Source: Hedera helix (taxonomy: Eukaryota > Streptophyta > Magnoliopsida > Apiales > Araliaceae). Taken from it: a DNA stretch of 64,000 nt. The translations under genes and the position numbers were made by a program. The notes under the pieces were generated by a model. That model made no database searches and was not told the origin of the DNA. It worked only from the letters and a program-made list of their open reading frames with translations. Location of the stretch: contig OX359270.1 of the NCBI GenBank assembly GCA_947179155.2, positions 3,878,077 through 3,942,076 on the forward strand, given 5' to 3'. Below are positions 31,301-41,707 of the stretch, one piece after another (the stretch's first letter is position 1; every line of letters starts with the position of its first letter).

Positions 31301-34300
31301 CCTAAACTTTCAACCTTTACATATTAGTCCTTGTACTTTTACTTTTTACATTTTAGCCCCTTAAGTTTTATTACTTTTCAATTTAGTCCCTGTCGAAAAA
31401 AGAGAAGAAAAAAAGAGATGAAAAAAAATTCTTTGCAGGAATCATGATGACTTATAATTTGAGGGATCGTCTTAGCAAAATTGAAGAATTCATTGCAATA
31501 CTTACTGTAAATACGGCAAATGTTCAGACATCTATTGTAGCACTTACAGTAAAAATTGATGTACTCACGAAACGCGTAACCAAAAAATACGGAGTCAGTG
31601 AGACTTTTCAAGAACAAGAACATCGACATGTTGAGACTTGTGAGGATCTTAACGACTCTAAAGTAGAGGATGTTGTATTGATTGAAGATTCAAATATGAT
31701 TTGCATTAAAGAAAGTGCAGTGAGATGAACCATGTTGACCAGAAAGTTGAACACAAAAAGAAAGATACAATTGAGGTAAAACAAGTCGATTTTGGTTTGC
31801 CAAATTATGTATTTGAGTCCAAAGTTGCATCTAATTTCGTGCTTGTGTTAATGTCATTCTCGAAAATTGTGCTAAAGAAACATCGGATGCGCATATTTTA
31901 TTAGAATGTATCTCCTGGACTCTGCTTGTTATTCTTCGCTATTTCAAAACTCGAGAACGAGTTTTTTCAAAGGAGAGAAGAATGATGCAGGACGAGAAAG
32001 ATCCCGACAAGAAAACTGGTTGGAGCATTATATTAAATGTTTTATTTTAATTAGGAATTGTATTTTAAATAGAAGTTGTATTAAATTAGTTTCCATAATT
32101 TGTAATTATCTTATTTAGTTTTTATTTATCAGTTAGACTTCAATTTGGATTAAGAGACTTGTTTAGGAGATTATAAATAGAGATGTAATTCATTTATTTT
32201 GATAGATTGAATTATTGAGTTTTATGAAATTCTGTATGAGAATATCTCTGTGTGAGAAATCATTTTATCCCATACCCGTGCCCCACCAAAAAGGATTTGG
32301 AGATGAAGTAGAAAAGGTAATTGAGAGTTCAAAGATGAGATAAAAGAAAAGTAAGTTATATTATTTATCTCATTCACTTTTTCTTTATACAGATATATTA
32401 AAATATACAGAGCGTACATGGCATACATACTTAACATACTAGACCAATCGGTAAAACGTCCAGTTCGGTATTTATCGAACACAAAAAGCTTCACACTACT
32501 ATTGGTCCTGATAAATCGGTATTTATCGAAAAATTGTACCGGTACCGGACTGGATCCTAAATTTACCGAACCGGTTGGTTCGATACAACCGATTTCGAGA
32601 AAATACTGATTGTACCATTTATTTTGCATAGCCTTAAGCCAAACAACCAATCAAAGTCGCTCACAATTAGATTTTGATATGAGCTCAAAGATGAGATAAA
32701 AGAAAAGTAAGTTTTATTATTTATCTCATTCACTTTTTCTTTATATAGATATATTAAAATATACATAGCGTACATGGCATACATACATAACATACTAGAC
32801 CAATCGGTAAAATGTTCAGTTCGGTATTTACCGAACACAAAAAACTTCACACTACTATTGGTATTTATCGAAAAATTGTACTGGTACCAGACTGGATCCT
32901 AAATTTACCGAACCGGTTGGTTCAATACAACCGATTTCAAGAAAATACTGATTGTACCATTTATTTTGCATAGCCCTAAGCCAAACAGCCAATCAAAGTC
33001 ACTCACAATTAGATTTTGATATGAGCTCGCAAAACCTTATATGGGCTACTAATCTATTGTCAGGATCAGTTGTGATCCTAAACTTTATTTTGAACCAAAA
33101 CAGTAAGCTCAACAAACAATTGAAATTAGTTGATAGTTTTAGAGAATACATGGTAGAAATGGTGGAAGAATACATAGACAAAACTTTGGGGAAAGGATAG
33201 AAAGAGTTTGAGAAAGATATATAAAAAGAACTGAAAGAAAAAAAAGGGATAGAGAGAATGGCCAAGTCAATTCTTCATTCAATTCACATTCAAATTGAGG
33301 AGGAGCGGTCTGGTAGTTGAGGAAAAGCAACTGAGAAGGGATGAGCCGTTTGCTTATTTGATGAGGAATGTTGAGAAAAAAGTCGAGCGCTTTGTGGTTG
33401 AAAGGGAGGGGATGCTAATACAAGATTTTTCATAGAATGGCGAATGCGATTTTTATTGGAGACGGGAGGTGGGGAGGGTGTTGTTTGTGATGGTATTGTG
33501 CAGTTTTGTTAGAGGTTGTTTGAGGAGGAAGAGGATTGTCAGCCAGCTCTGGATGGTGTGCAGTTTGATATAGTCTCATCAGAGGTTAGGGATTAAATTT
33601 GAGACCTTCACGAAGGAGCAGGTTCAAGAGATGGCGGCAGATTGTGATGGTTACAAAGATCTTTGAGGCCCGTTTTCCCTATTTATTTTCATTAGCAGTG
33701 GATCCGAAGCAAGGATTTTATTATTACATTTCATTTGATGATGCTTAGATGTCTTGGCAACAGACTTTCAGGAGACACATAATTGACACGGGTGTTGATA
33801 ATAAGATTTAACAGAAAATCGTCCAGTAGTATAAGCTTCCTAACGCACCGAGTCTGTAGAAGTACTAATCTATCCAAAATCCTCCAACCTCATTAAAAGT
33901 ATTTGGAAAGTGGGTGTTTCACAAAAAGTTGCATCCTTTACATGGATAACAACGCTTAGGACCACAAGATTTTAATTCAGGATTCATTATGGATGGCAAG
34001 TTAGGGTAATGCTAGGGGTCTAAAAATTTTGGGTCTCAAATGTGTCACAAATTCATGGTCATCAGTATATTGGTTGGTCAAGATCATGGTTGGCCCTTAA
34101 CAATAATTACATACCAATGTTATGATGCCATGAAGACTTGAGACACATATAAGACTCCAAATTTGAGACCACTAGCACTATCCATAAGTTTATGGTGAAT
34201 CAATTTTCTCTGTGTTGCCGAGAATGGGAGTCAGCTGATCACCTACTTTTTCATTGTGCTTCTCTCAGGCAGTTATGGACGACAATTTTTTCTCTTTGGA

Positions 34301-36582
34301 GGATAGTGTGGGTGATTCTTGAATCGGTGATCCAACTTTCGAGTTCTTGAAGGAGAGTTCAAATGCCAAGTATGATCATGCTTAATGGGATATGAAACCT
34401 CTTTGTCTGTGGTGGGTGCTTTGAACAGAACAAAATGGTAGATGTTTTGAGGAGAAGGAGCTATCCGAGCTGACACTCACACATATTAAATACTTGTTCT
34501 TGAGTTCTTTGCTTTCTTTTCTATTTTTTTTATAGAAAGAGGTTTATCCAGGGGGTCAGATTTTGCTTTTGCTGATATTTTGTCAAAATTTAATATTGGC
34601 ATAAGAAAGATTTCATTGTATGAATTAGTCTTAAAGGGTCGTTCTACAGTTTTATATCTTTGCTTGTAATCTTGTACATAGTGGCACCCCATTGGTGCCT
34701 ATATGAATAAAATTATTACTTATCCAAAAAAAAACAGGTTATATCATTCATCTCATACATGCCTTCTATTTAAAGAATTCTTCTACTAAGATACTTTGCA
34801 ATCTTGCACCATGTGGTGACTAGTACCCATGTGCTAGTTAATCCTAAAAAACACGAACTACTTCCTAAGTCCCTAAATTATACTCCCTCCATTCTACAAA
34901 AAGGGTTTCATTTGCAAAATTTACAAATATTAAGGATGTTATTGTTTCATTTTTACCCCTAAAATTATAAGTTGTTAATTTATTAGTGGTAGCTTGATAA
35001 TAAAATTATAATTACAAATTTGAGAACACTGCGTCGGTTTTTTATTTTAATTTTTCTAAATGAACATTGTGTCATTTTATACCACTATTTATAAAAGTTG
35101 GAAATTTGGTAGAACAATTTTATTTTTTTTGACAAAATGGGACTCTTTTTGTGGACAGAGGGAGTTTTTATTTCTATAGTTGGCCCTTGGCCTTACAATT
35201 AATTACCTACAACGGACTAGATGCCTAAAGGTTAGAGTTCACACAACTGACATACATTTCTCCAGAACAGATTTGAGACTGTTAGACCCAAGATACTATG
35301 TAGCTGCTGTAAGCAACTTTAACTTTCTCTATTTCATAATTACTCATAGCACTAGTCTGATTTCAAATTATGTCAGACGCTCAAGCTCTTCCATACTATG
35401 TCTTATGTTTATAATCCATGCTAGTCACATTACACATCCTTTCTCCTAGGGATTAAATATGCATCTTGTTCTTTAGGGTTTGATGGCTAATTGATCACTG
35501 AATCTGAATTCAAAATCGGCAAATAGTATAAAATAAAAACAATATGCTTTAAAGACCTTACTAGCAGCAGCCAAATTGTGATGGAAAAGACATATTGTGA
35601 GTATACCAACCTTCCATAACCATATCAAAAACCTTTTCTTCAAATGTAAACACAACATCAAACACACCATCAGACGCATTGTCTTGCCAGCGTTGAGGTG
35701 CGGATTTGACAGCTAAATTCCTCTTGAGCATTGGCAATATGCCATTACGCTTGTACCTTTGCTATTGTTAAGACTCAACATGTTATTAAAAATCACTATT
35801 AATACACACAACATATACCCCATCAACAACACGAATTAAAGCATCAAATTTGCATTCCATACAGTTTTGTAAAACTGGAAATGAAACACAAAAGGGAATT
35901 CCAATAATTTACTCTGGACTCTTCACTTAACCAGAACAACCGTGTCTGACACTTGACACTCGGACAATGGGTGTTGGACACTTATTTTGACAAAATTAAG
36001 GAGTTGTCATACTCGTACTCCATCCGAGTCCATTATCTAAGCAAATTAGTTACAACTCACAAATTCTAATCAGTTTATCCACAATATAAATTAACTAAAC
36101 TAGGTAGCATTAGGTTGTCCCTATAAATACAATCATATCAACTATAAAATCAGAACAAATCAACAATCCAGTTGAGATTACCAATTAGACGATTATTTTG
36201 ACTTTACACAGAGGTAGATGATTTATGTGATAAAATTCTACATTAGAGTATATTAAATTCACATATAAGAATGAAGATAACAGAAAACCATCAATTTAAC
36301 TTCGTAATTCAATTATTTGCCAAATGCCCAAATTTCATAGCATTAATCAATTGAAAAAAGAGGATACAGTTCAGGATCTTTACGCCTCAAATCCTCAAAC
36401 ATGTGCTTGTAAGGAGTACCAAACTCGTAGACATTGGGTTCTCTGAGGGAAGGACCAGGAAGCTTAACGTGTTGCCCCGTTCCATAGGATGACACATCGA
36501 AGCCCTCTCGCTTGAGTAGGCAGTGAGCCTCCATGCTCCGGTTCTGATTGGATGAACACACCATCGCGTACCGGAATTTCAT
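28338..36582 (-). CDS. SSU72: SSU72, RNA polymerase II CTD serine-5 phosphatase
   Basis: Four exons join in frame to 193 aa: 36582-36368, 35756-35611, 28651-28533 and 28439-28338 (stop TAA 28340-28338). All introns are GT-AG. The product matches the plant SSU72 protein over its whole length. It starts MKFRYAMVCSSNQNRSMEAH, where C9 and R15 form the CX5R phosphatase loop. It goes on through SYGTGQHVKLPGP, APQRWQDN, VFDVVFTFEEKVFD and NLEVKDNHEEAA, and ends LYSISFY. The family removes phosphate from Ser5 of the polymerase II tail in the nucleus and works with 3'-end processing. Length equals that of known plant copies. Intron 2 is unusually long (6959 bp) and filled with transposon-derived sequence; introns 1 and 3 are 611 and 93 bp. 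Nothing in the coding exons looks damaged. Confidence 0.95.
30143..30300 (+). repeat. Fragment of a MITE-like element rich in GGTACCG
   Basis: It begins TAGGGGTGTTCATCGGTA, like the ends of the element at 41368-41707, and contains repeated GTACCG/CGGTAC words. No matching right terminus is visible, so it is probably truncated. Confidence 0.4.
30608..30888 (+). repeat. 5' LTR of the non-autonomous element
   Basis: TG...CA ends; followed after three bases by the tRNA-iMet primer site. Contains TATAAATAGGG at about 30780, a candidate promoter. Confidence 0.9.
31225..31395. repeat. Short degenerate repeats of a TTTAGTCCCT word
   Basis: ACACTTTAGTCCCT, TACATTTTAGACCCT, ACATATTAGTCCTTG, TACATTTTAGCCCC and CAATTTAGTCCCT follow one another at roughly 30-40-bp spacing inside the non-autonomous element. 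Confidence 0.6.
31444..31728 (+). CDS. Short open frame inside the non-autonomous element
   Basis: 94 codons starting MMTYNLRDRLSKIEEFIAIL, predicted helical with heptad-like leucine and isoleucine spacing (IEEF, NVQTSIVALTVKIDVLTKRV). This could be a coiled coil. No zinc knuckle and no known Gag motif can be seen. It is followed in other frames by more sequence of coding character up to about 31960, so it may be a decayed Gag. Function unknown. Confidence 0.3.
   Translation: MMTYNLRDRLSKIEEFIAILTVNTANVQTSIVALTVKIDVLTKRVTKKYGVSETFQEQEHRHVETCEDLNDSKVEDVVLIEDSNMICIKESAVR
31983..32288 (+). repeat. 3' LTR of the non-autonomous element
   Basis: Aligns with 30608-30888 with small insertions; directly preceded by a purine run. 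Confidence 0.9.
32330..33028. repeat. Tandem duplication of a 356-bp unit
   Basis: Copy 1 (32330-32685) and copy 2 (32686 to about 33028) match closely at an offset of 356 bp, with a few substitutions and a small deletion in copy 2. Each contains a GGTACCGG- and ACCGGTTGG-rich part. Both lie in SSU72 intron 2. Confidence 0.85.
33345..34734 (+). mobile_element. Degraded L1-type LINE remnant
   Basis: Near 33408 a frame reads GDANTRFF, then a one-base loss, then an RMANA-like continuation. This matches the GDxNTxFFHRMAN region upstream of the RT domain in plant LINEs. At about 34211-34285 a frame with CCREWESADHLLFHCASLR matches the zf-RVT module near the LINE C-terminus. The RT domain itself is missing, and stops and frameshifts break the rest. 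The element ends with ATGAATAAAATTATTACTTA and a short A tail (34725-34734), typical of these LINEs. The left edge is uncertain. The strand is opposite to SSU72. Confidence 0.75.
34004..34183. mobile_element. MITE nested in the LINE remnant
   Basis: About 180 bp with inverted ends GGGTAATGCTAGGGGTCT and, as reverse complement of the right end, GGATAGTGCTAGTGGTCT. Removing it restores a continuous LINE context around GGCAAGTT/TATGG. The target duplication is blurred. Confidence 0.75.
34883..35164. mobile_element. Stowaway-like MITE in SSU72 intron 2
   Basis: The left end CTCCCTCCATTCTACAAAAAG, preceded by TA, mirrors the right end CTTTTTGTGGACAGAGGGAG. Length about 282 bp. The right-hand TA is not preserved. 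Confidence 0.75.
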
Positions 36583-37125
36583 GCCCAGGGTTAGGGTTTC
36601 AGTTCCGGCAACTGGCCTTTCAAGATTTTGTGCCGTTCAGAGCCGGAGCGAGTTCGTAGCGCAACGCGCAAGAGAATTGGATCCGATTTTAAACGAGTAA
36701 CTCAATCCGTTCATTAAACGAACTCAAATATTAGTTGAACTTGTAAGATTAAAACGTTTTATTATTATAAGAATAATCAATTAATTAATTAAATGTTCTT
36801 AGAGTTCAATCTAGACTAACCAAATTCAAGTTAGACACCTCAATATTGGAGTTCAACATATTTAATTAAAAAAATAAACAATTTTATTTGAGTTTTATTT
36901 TTTAACGATTCAAATTAGGTCAGACTCTTCGACAATTTAATTTATTTATAGTTTTAGTTGTGGTATAAATTTCTTAAAAACTGTAAAGATATCTTGAGAA
37001 TGAACAAGAAAAACAAAATGATGGCAAATTTAAGTTTTGCTGTCTAATTTTCTTTATTCGTAAGTTTTTTAATAGATGCACAAGAAAGAAAATAAAGAAC
37101 TTGATATTTGTTGAAAAAAAATATT
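36583..37125. other. SSU72 upstream region and AT-rich spacer
   Basis: 36583-36720 is the probable SSU72 5' leader and promoter, less AT-rich than beyond. 36690-36990 resembles the GAGTT/AACTC-rich MITE seen at 47327-47724, but no clean ends are found. Confidence 0.4.
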
Positions 37126-37490
37126 TGGTCTAGTTACTACTAAAAATAACGGCCAAGTAAAAAGACGGGGTTTAAAAAAAATTGCCGCTACTAAGGTTAA
37201 TAGGATGTTCGTGTATTGTCGGGAATCATATTAAACTGTTTCTTGTCTGCCTTGTGACAGCTATGTCCCATTTGCATTACCAACAATCCTAGGGATAAGG
37301 CCTTTGGTTGTGGACATCAGGCATCACCGTCGAGCATTTTTGTTTTTCATTTTTAGAGAACATAAATGTTCAAATTTTGTTCTCCATCCTCTATTTGCCG
37401 ACATGTTGTGAATGTGGCGGCCAAGGGCGGAGGCATACTTGGGCTAGGGTGAGTTGTAGCCCGCGTGAAGAAGGAAAGGGGATGGAGTGA

Positions 37491-38132
37491 GGCAGCAAGC
37501 CCTAAAGTGCAGAGCCCACCTGCAGTTGTGTTCAATTTTACATAACTGGAAGAGAAGCTGAAGTCAGGGTACAAAGCCACAACTACTGAAAAATTCACTG
37601 AAGCTTTGCGGCTCTTTCAAATTGTGGTCGACTCACGGAGAAAGGTGGATGAAATCAAGGAATTAATCATCATTGTAAAGGAGTACATTCTGGGTTTACA
37701 AATGGAACTCAAGTGTAAAGAATTGAAGGACAATCATGTTCGCCAACAAGAGATGGCAGCTTACTTCACCCATTGTGACCTTCAGCTACCTCACTTGAGA
37801 CTTGCTTTATTGAATGCCATGACTATTTACTACAAGGCCAAAAATTTAAACACAGCAGGAAACTTTGCTAGGCGACTCTTAGAGACTAATCCAGCAGTTG
37901 AAAGCTAAGCCATAACAGCTTGCCAAACATGAATGATGCCTCTCAACTGAATTATGATTTCAGAAAACCATTTGTGGTTTGTGGAGTACTAACGTATGTT
38001 CCTATATACCAGGGGCAAAAGGATGTATCTTGCCTGTACTGTAGTTCACAGTTTGTTCCATCCCAGGAAGGGCAGATTTTTGTAGGTTCCAATGCTTCTG
38101 GTTTACTATGCTCTCCTTTGCAGATTATATGA
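37491..38132 (+). pseudogene. Coatomer alpha-subunit C-terminal fragment
   Basis: Frames match the C-terminal region of plant alpha-COP in order. These are a VVFNFT stretch interrupted by TAA, then LEEKLKSGYKATTTEKFTEA, SRRKVDEIKELIIIVKEYI, QQEMAAYFTHC, LPHLRLALLNAM, then a stop at 37906-37908 and SQLNYDFRKPFVVCG, YVPIYQGQKDVS and NASGLLCSP. Compared with the family, about eight residues are missing after RLF, a short stretch is disrupted at 37906-37930, and part of the cysteine-rich end (usually CTVCDLAVVGAD) is lost. Intact alpha-COP is a scaffold of the COPI coat that moves Golgi vesicles and is about 1200 aa long. This piece covers only the last part, has no introns and cannot make a functional subunit. 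It is either a retrocopy fragment or a fragment captured by a transposon. Confidence 0.85.
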
Positions 38133-38397
38133 TTTGAACTATGTCATCCTCATTCCCTATATCTATAGTTTTGATGATTGGAACATTCATTGTAATACTT
38201 AATAGCTCAGGTTGGAAAAAATTCCTGGCTCCGCCCTTGGTGGCGGCTGATGTGTAATAATAAATACTTTTTGGGATGAGATTGGTCCTATGTGATGTGC
38301 TCAGAATTTGATTTTTGGACTTTTGGCCGAAACTTTCACCAATAATTTCTACCGAAAAGGGAGACTGGAAAAAAAAATTAAAAAATTTGCCCCGCCA

Positions 38398-38415
38398 AGC
38401 AGCGGCTTGGCCAAA
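38398..38415. repeat. GC-rich hairpin GCCAAGC-AGCG-GCTTGGC
   Basis: A perfect 7-bp stem with a 4-base loop, at the right side of the alpha-COP-bearing segment. Confidence 0.7.
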
Positions 38416-38470
38416 AAAAGGGCGTCGTTGACCTAGTCACTACTCTTAGTAGCAACTAGGGCCAATGACA

Positions 38471-40009
38471 ATAAATTGTGTAAGATCAGTTTGTTAAAAT
38501 AACGTGCATAACAACCATTTGTTACAAATCATTTCCCATATATATATAGAGAGAGAATTTTGGGACCTTAATTTACTTGGCATAATTAAGGAGAAAACAA
38601 CTGAGAGAAAAAAGATGATAAATTTCCCGGAGGGTGAAGGTTGTGAGGGGAATGAAGCCTGGTTCGAGAAAACTAAGTGTATGCATGTGTTGATCATTCA
38701 AATACGTACTTAATTATCTCGATCCAGGTAAAATTCACCTCACCTCCACTTTCTCCATGTCCTCTTCAAAGTTATCATTTCCGTCGCATGTACCAGATGA
38801 CAAAAATAGCGTAAACAATTTTTGGTTACAGCAGATGCAACAAATAACTATATGATCGGAAAATAATTTGTTTTGTGTTTTCTGCATAGCAGTGTTGCAT
38901 TTATAGTGTTGTTTGATTTCCTTTAATTTGTTGTATGATGAGAAGGATCTAGTTCCACTAGGGTTTATAATGGGAAAAATTGTATTGATTGGGTTTTGAA
39001 TTTGAGATCGACTCGGCCGTGGCCAGTGGTGCTGTCTTTATCGTTAAGGCTTGCCAACATTGAGACTTGAGAGTCATTGCTTGCAAATGCAACTACCTAT
39101 TGGAATATGCCTATATAAATATATGCTAAAATACCTAACAGATCATCTGGACATGTATCTTGTTTTAGAATTAATGTAATTTAAAAGTTTCCTATTAAAC
39201 CTCCCTTTTGATTTTATTTGTAGAAATGGATAAAAAAAAATAACTTGTTTACATTAATTGGTGTATTAAAAAAAGAGAATTGATATTTTCACAAGTTGAT
39301 TTGATATTTTCACAAGATTAAATGGGACTCATTTGTTGTGAAAATATCAAATTAGCTTGTGAAAATATCAATTCCACATGGAATTGATATTTTTACAAGA
39401 TCAAATTGGACCCACTTGTGAAAATATCAAATTAACTTGTGAAAATATCAATTCCATAAATAAAAAAAAAAGAGGTTAATGGTAAAACTGACCCTATTCC
39501 ACTATTTAACAAAGTTAGCCCCAAAAAGTTTCAAATAAACAAAGTTAACCCCAGAGTTTCAAATAAACAAAGTTAGTCCCAAAATTTAAAAGCTTCATCT
39601 TCCCCCACAGATTTATGAATTTGCAGTCCTCCCCTTTCATGTTGTTACGGTCGAGTTTCCCACCATAATTAGTCAAACTTCTCATCGAAATATTGTACTT
39701 TTTTGTTCTACAATTGAAGTTAATTAGCTTGACCGTGCACTGTCTTTTTAAATGAAGATTCACTAGTTTTGTATTTCATATTAACCGATTCCACTGGGAA
39801 ACTTTAATCAATTCCGATGAGAATTTTGATAGCAGCGATTGAAAGCAAGATGGTTGCAAATTTAAGATATTGGACGAAATTTTAAACTTTGGGACTAAAT
39901 TTGTTAAAAGATGAAATTTAGAGGGTCACTTTGTAAATAACCTAAACAACCACCTCATCAGAAAAGATTTATAATATATTCCTGTTAAAAATGACATGCA
40001 AGTTTAATA
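38471..40009. other. Intergenic DNA without recognised genes
   Basis: Holds the foldback at 39277-39457. At about 39480-39590 there are repeats of an AAAGTTAGCCCCA/AAAGTTAACCCC word. No gene seen. Confidence 0.5.
39277..39457. repeat. Foldback repeat with GTGAAAATATCA arms
   Basis: TTGATATTTTCACAAG appears in one orientation and CTTGTGAAAATATCAA in the other, twice each. They form nested palindromes separated by GGGACTCATT and GGACCCACTT spacers. This is one of several related foldbacks in the window. Confidence 0.8.
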
Positions 40010-40300
40010 CTCCCTCCATCCTAGGATAAAAGTGTTTATTACTATTTTAGATAGTATTAAGTTAAATGTCTACTTACCTTAAATAATCTATTTTTTATAG
40101 TAATGTGCCTATAATATTCTTAGTATTAATTGTCATATTTTTATTCTTTATGCATATTTATGAAGCATCAATAGTCATGTACAGAAAATTATGTAATTAA
40201 ATGAGAATTTAAGTATGAACAATTTTATAATTTTATCCTCTTTCTTAATATGCGCAAAAAAATCAATTAGAACTTTTATCTAAGGACAAAGGGAAGGGGG
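40010..40300. mobile_element. Stowaway-like MITE
   Basis: The left end ACTCCCTCCATCCTAGGATAA and the right end TTATCTAAGGACAAAGGGAA form imperfect inverted termini about 290 bp apart. Confidence 0.5.
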
Positions 40301-40436
40301 AGGGGAACTTTTACCTAACTCACTCACTATGATAGAAGTTTTGCAAATTCGTCACAATAAAAACATATAATAAATATATAATTATATAAAATAAATATTT
40401 ATTAGAAAAGTATATAAATTATATTATAATTTTAAA

Positions 40437-40620
40437 TTGTTCGGTCGGTTTGGTCGGTTTCGGTTTTTTGAAAAGCCAAACCAAACCGGCCGAACTAGTT
40501 TCGGTTTTTTAGTTTTATAGTGTTCAGTTTTTCGATTTTATATTTTTCGGTTTGAAATAGTAACGGTTTGGTTTGGTCCGGTCGATTTTTCGATTTTGGT
40601 CAGTTTTGTGTGCACCCCTA
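40437..40620. repeat. CGGTTTGGT-rich MITE-like fragment
   Basis: Repeated TCGGTTTGGTC words, ending GTGTGCACCCCTA like the right end of the element at 41368-41707. The left end is not defined. Confidence 0.45.
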
Positions 40621-40910
40621 GCCGCCACCATCACCAAACACCACATCATCACCACGCACACCAGACCACCACCACTACCACGCCATGACCACGCCATCAC
40701 CAAACACAAAATCTGGGGAAGAGGAAGGGGAATGAGGGGTGCCCGGGGGAGGAGAGGGACGACGGTGGGGGAGCTCGGGGGAAGGGGGGTGGTGGGGCAC
40801 ATGCGGGGAAGGGGGAGGGGGACGGCGGGGGTGGGAGAGGAGGAGGAGGACGACGGGGACGGGGGAGGAGGAGGGGGACGACGGGGGTGGGGCGGGGAAA
40901 AGAAGAAGCA
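40621..40910. repeat. Low-complexity tract: CCACCA-rich then purine-rich
   Basis: 40621-40700 is made of ACCACCATCACC-like words. 40715-40905 is almost all purine on the plus strand, with many GGGG runs and very high GC compared with the surroundings. Open frames of Gly/Arg or Pro/Ser on the two strands are composition artefacts. Confidence 0.8.
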
Positions 40911-41367
40911 GCACTGCTGCTGTTTTTTATGTTTTTTTTTTTAATACTTTTGTGCATAGAGGTAAAATAGTAAAATACTTTTATTCAGACATTTTGAAAA
41001 AAATAATTATCAAACAATATTTTTTCATTCAGATACAATTCTATTTAGATACTCTATATTATTCAGATATCTAAACTGTTCAGATCTTAACATCCAATTT
41101 TATCAAACACAACCTAAGTCTAGTTACACAAACAACCAATCACACATTATCTCATCATTAAAAGTAAAATTTGACTCAAAAATTTGTGTGAGATTCTACT
41201 TTTTAATGATTGAGATGAAATTTGTGTAAAAATTTATATTTAATATTTGTGTGTGTAAAGTTGTCCTTAGTGAACTGGTTGACTAGCTACTTGGGTTATG
41301 TTGCCGTCATAGTGTTGATGGTCATTTAATTCATTCGTGATGTGAGTTCAACCAGCTATGTTGCTTT

Positions 41368-41707
41368 TAGGGGTGTGCAACCGGTATTTATCGATTCAAA
41401 CCGGACCGGTATTAAATTTTAAAAAAATTCGATACCGGTACCAGTTGAATAGGTATATCGAACTGGTAAGCTGGTTTGGTACCGGTAAAAACTGGTTAAA
41501 TACCAAAAATTAATATAATAATTATAATTATTATTATTTAATAATAAAAAAAATTAAAAACCGAAATAACCAGTACGGTTCGGTAAATACCAAACCCTAA
41601 AAATTCGGTTTAAATACTGAACAGGGTAATTTTGTACCGGACCATCCAATTTGGACCGGTCAGAAAAATTGAAAAATCGATTATTCTAAAAATAATGCAC
41701 ACCCCTA
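41368..41707. mobile_element. hAT-like MITE with perfect 12-bp terminal inverted repeats
   Basis: TAGGGGTGTGCA at 41368-41379 and TGCACACCCCTA at 41696-41707 are exact inverted repeats. The 340-bp interior is rich in ACCGGTA/TACCGG words. No 8-bp target duplication is evident, so the superfamily is uncertain. Confidence 0.7.

Larger units (their letters stand above)
30608..32288 (+). mobile_element. Complete non-autonomous LTR retrotransposon in SSU72 intron 2
   Basis: LTRs at 30608-30888 (281 bp) and 31983-32288 (306 bp) share TGATGCAGGACGA... starts and ...CCCCACCA ends. A target duplication AAAAG lies at 30603-30607 and 32289-32293. The primer site TGGTATCAGAGC at 30892-30903 fits initiator tRNA-Met exactly, and a polypurine tract (AAAGGAGAGAAGAA) precedes the second LTR. 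The internal part is only 1.09 kb. It holds a 94-codon plus-strand frame (31444-31728) without recognisable protease, RT or integrase. The element is therefore a small derivative (TRIM, TR-GAG or LARD-like) that would need enzymes from elsewhere. LTR2 has an extra insertion of about 18 bp near 32236-32255. It lies antisense to SSU72. Confidence 0.9.
37126..38470. mobile_element. Possible gene-carrying terminal-inverted-repeat element
   Basis: A left stretch CTAGTTACTACTAAAAATA (about 37133) mirrors, as reverse complement, CTAGTTGCTACTAAGAGTA at about 38440-38460. A second inner pair flanks the coding fragment: GGCGGCCAAGGGCGGAG at about 37415-37431 and its near reverse complement CTCCGCCCTTGGTGGCGG at about 38230-38250. 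Inside lies the alpha-COP fragment. The arrangement resembles a Pack-type transposon, but no target duplication was identified. Confidence 0.4.

Noticed and set aside
32222..32850. Antisense frames over the 356-bp duplication
   Set aside because: They exist in similar form in both copies because of the duplication; no domain is seen.
40573..41074. Overlapping Gly/Arg- and Pro/Ser-rich frames on both strands
   Set aside because: Composition artefacts of the purine-rich tract; several frames are open at once.
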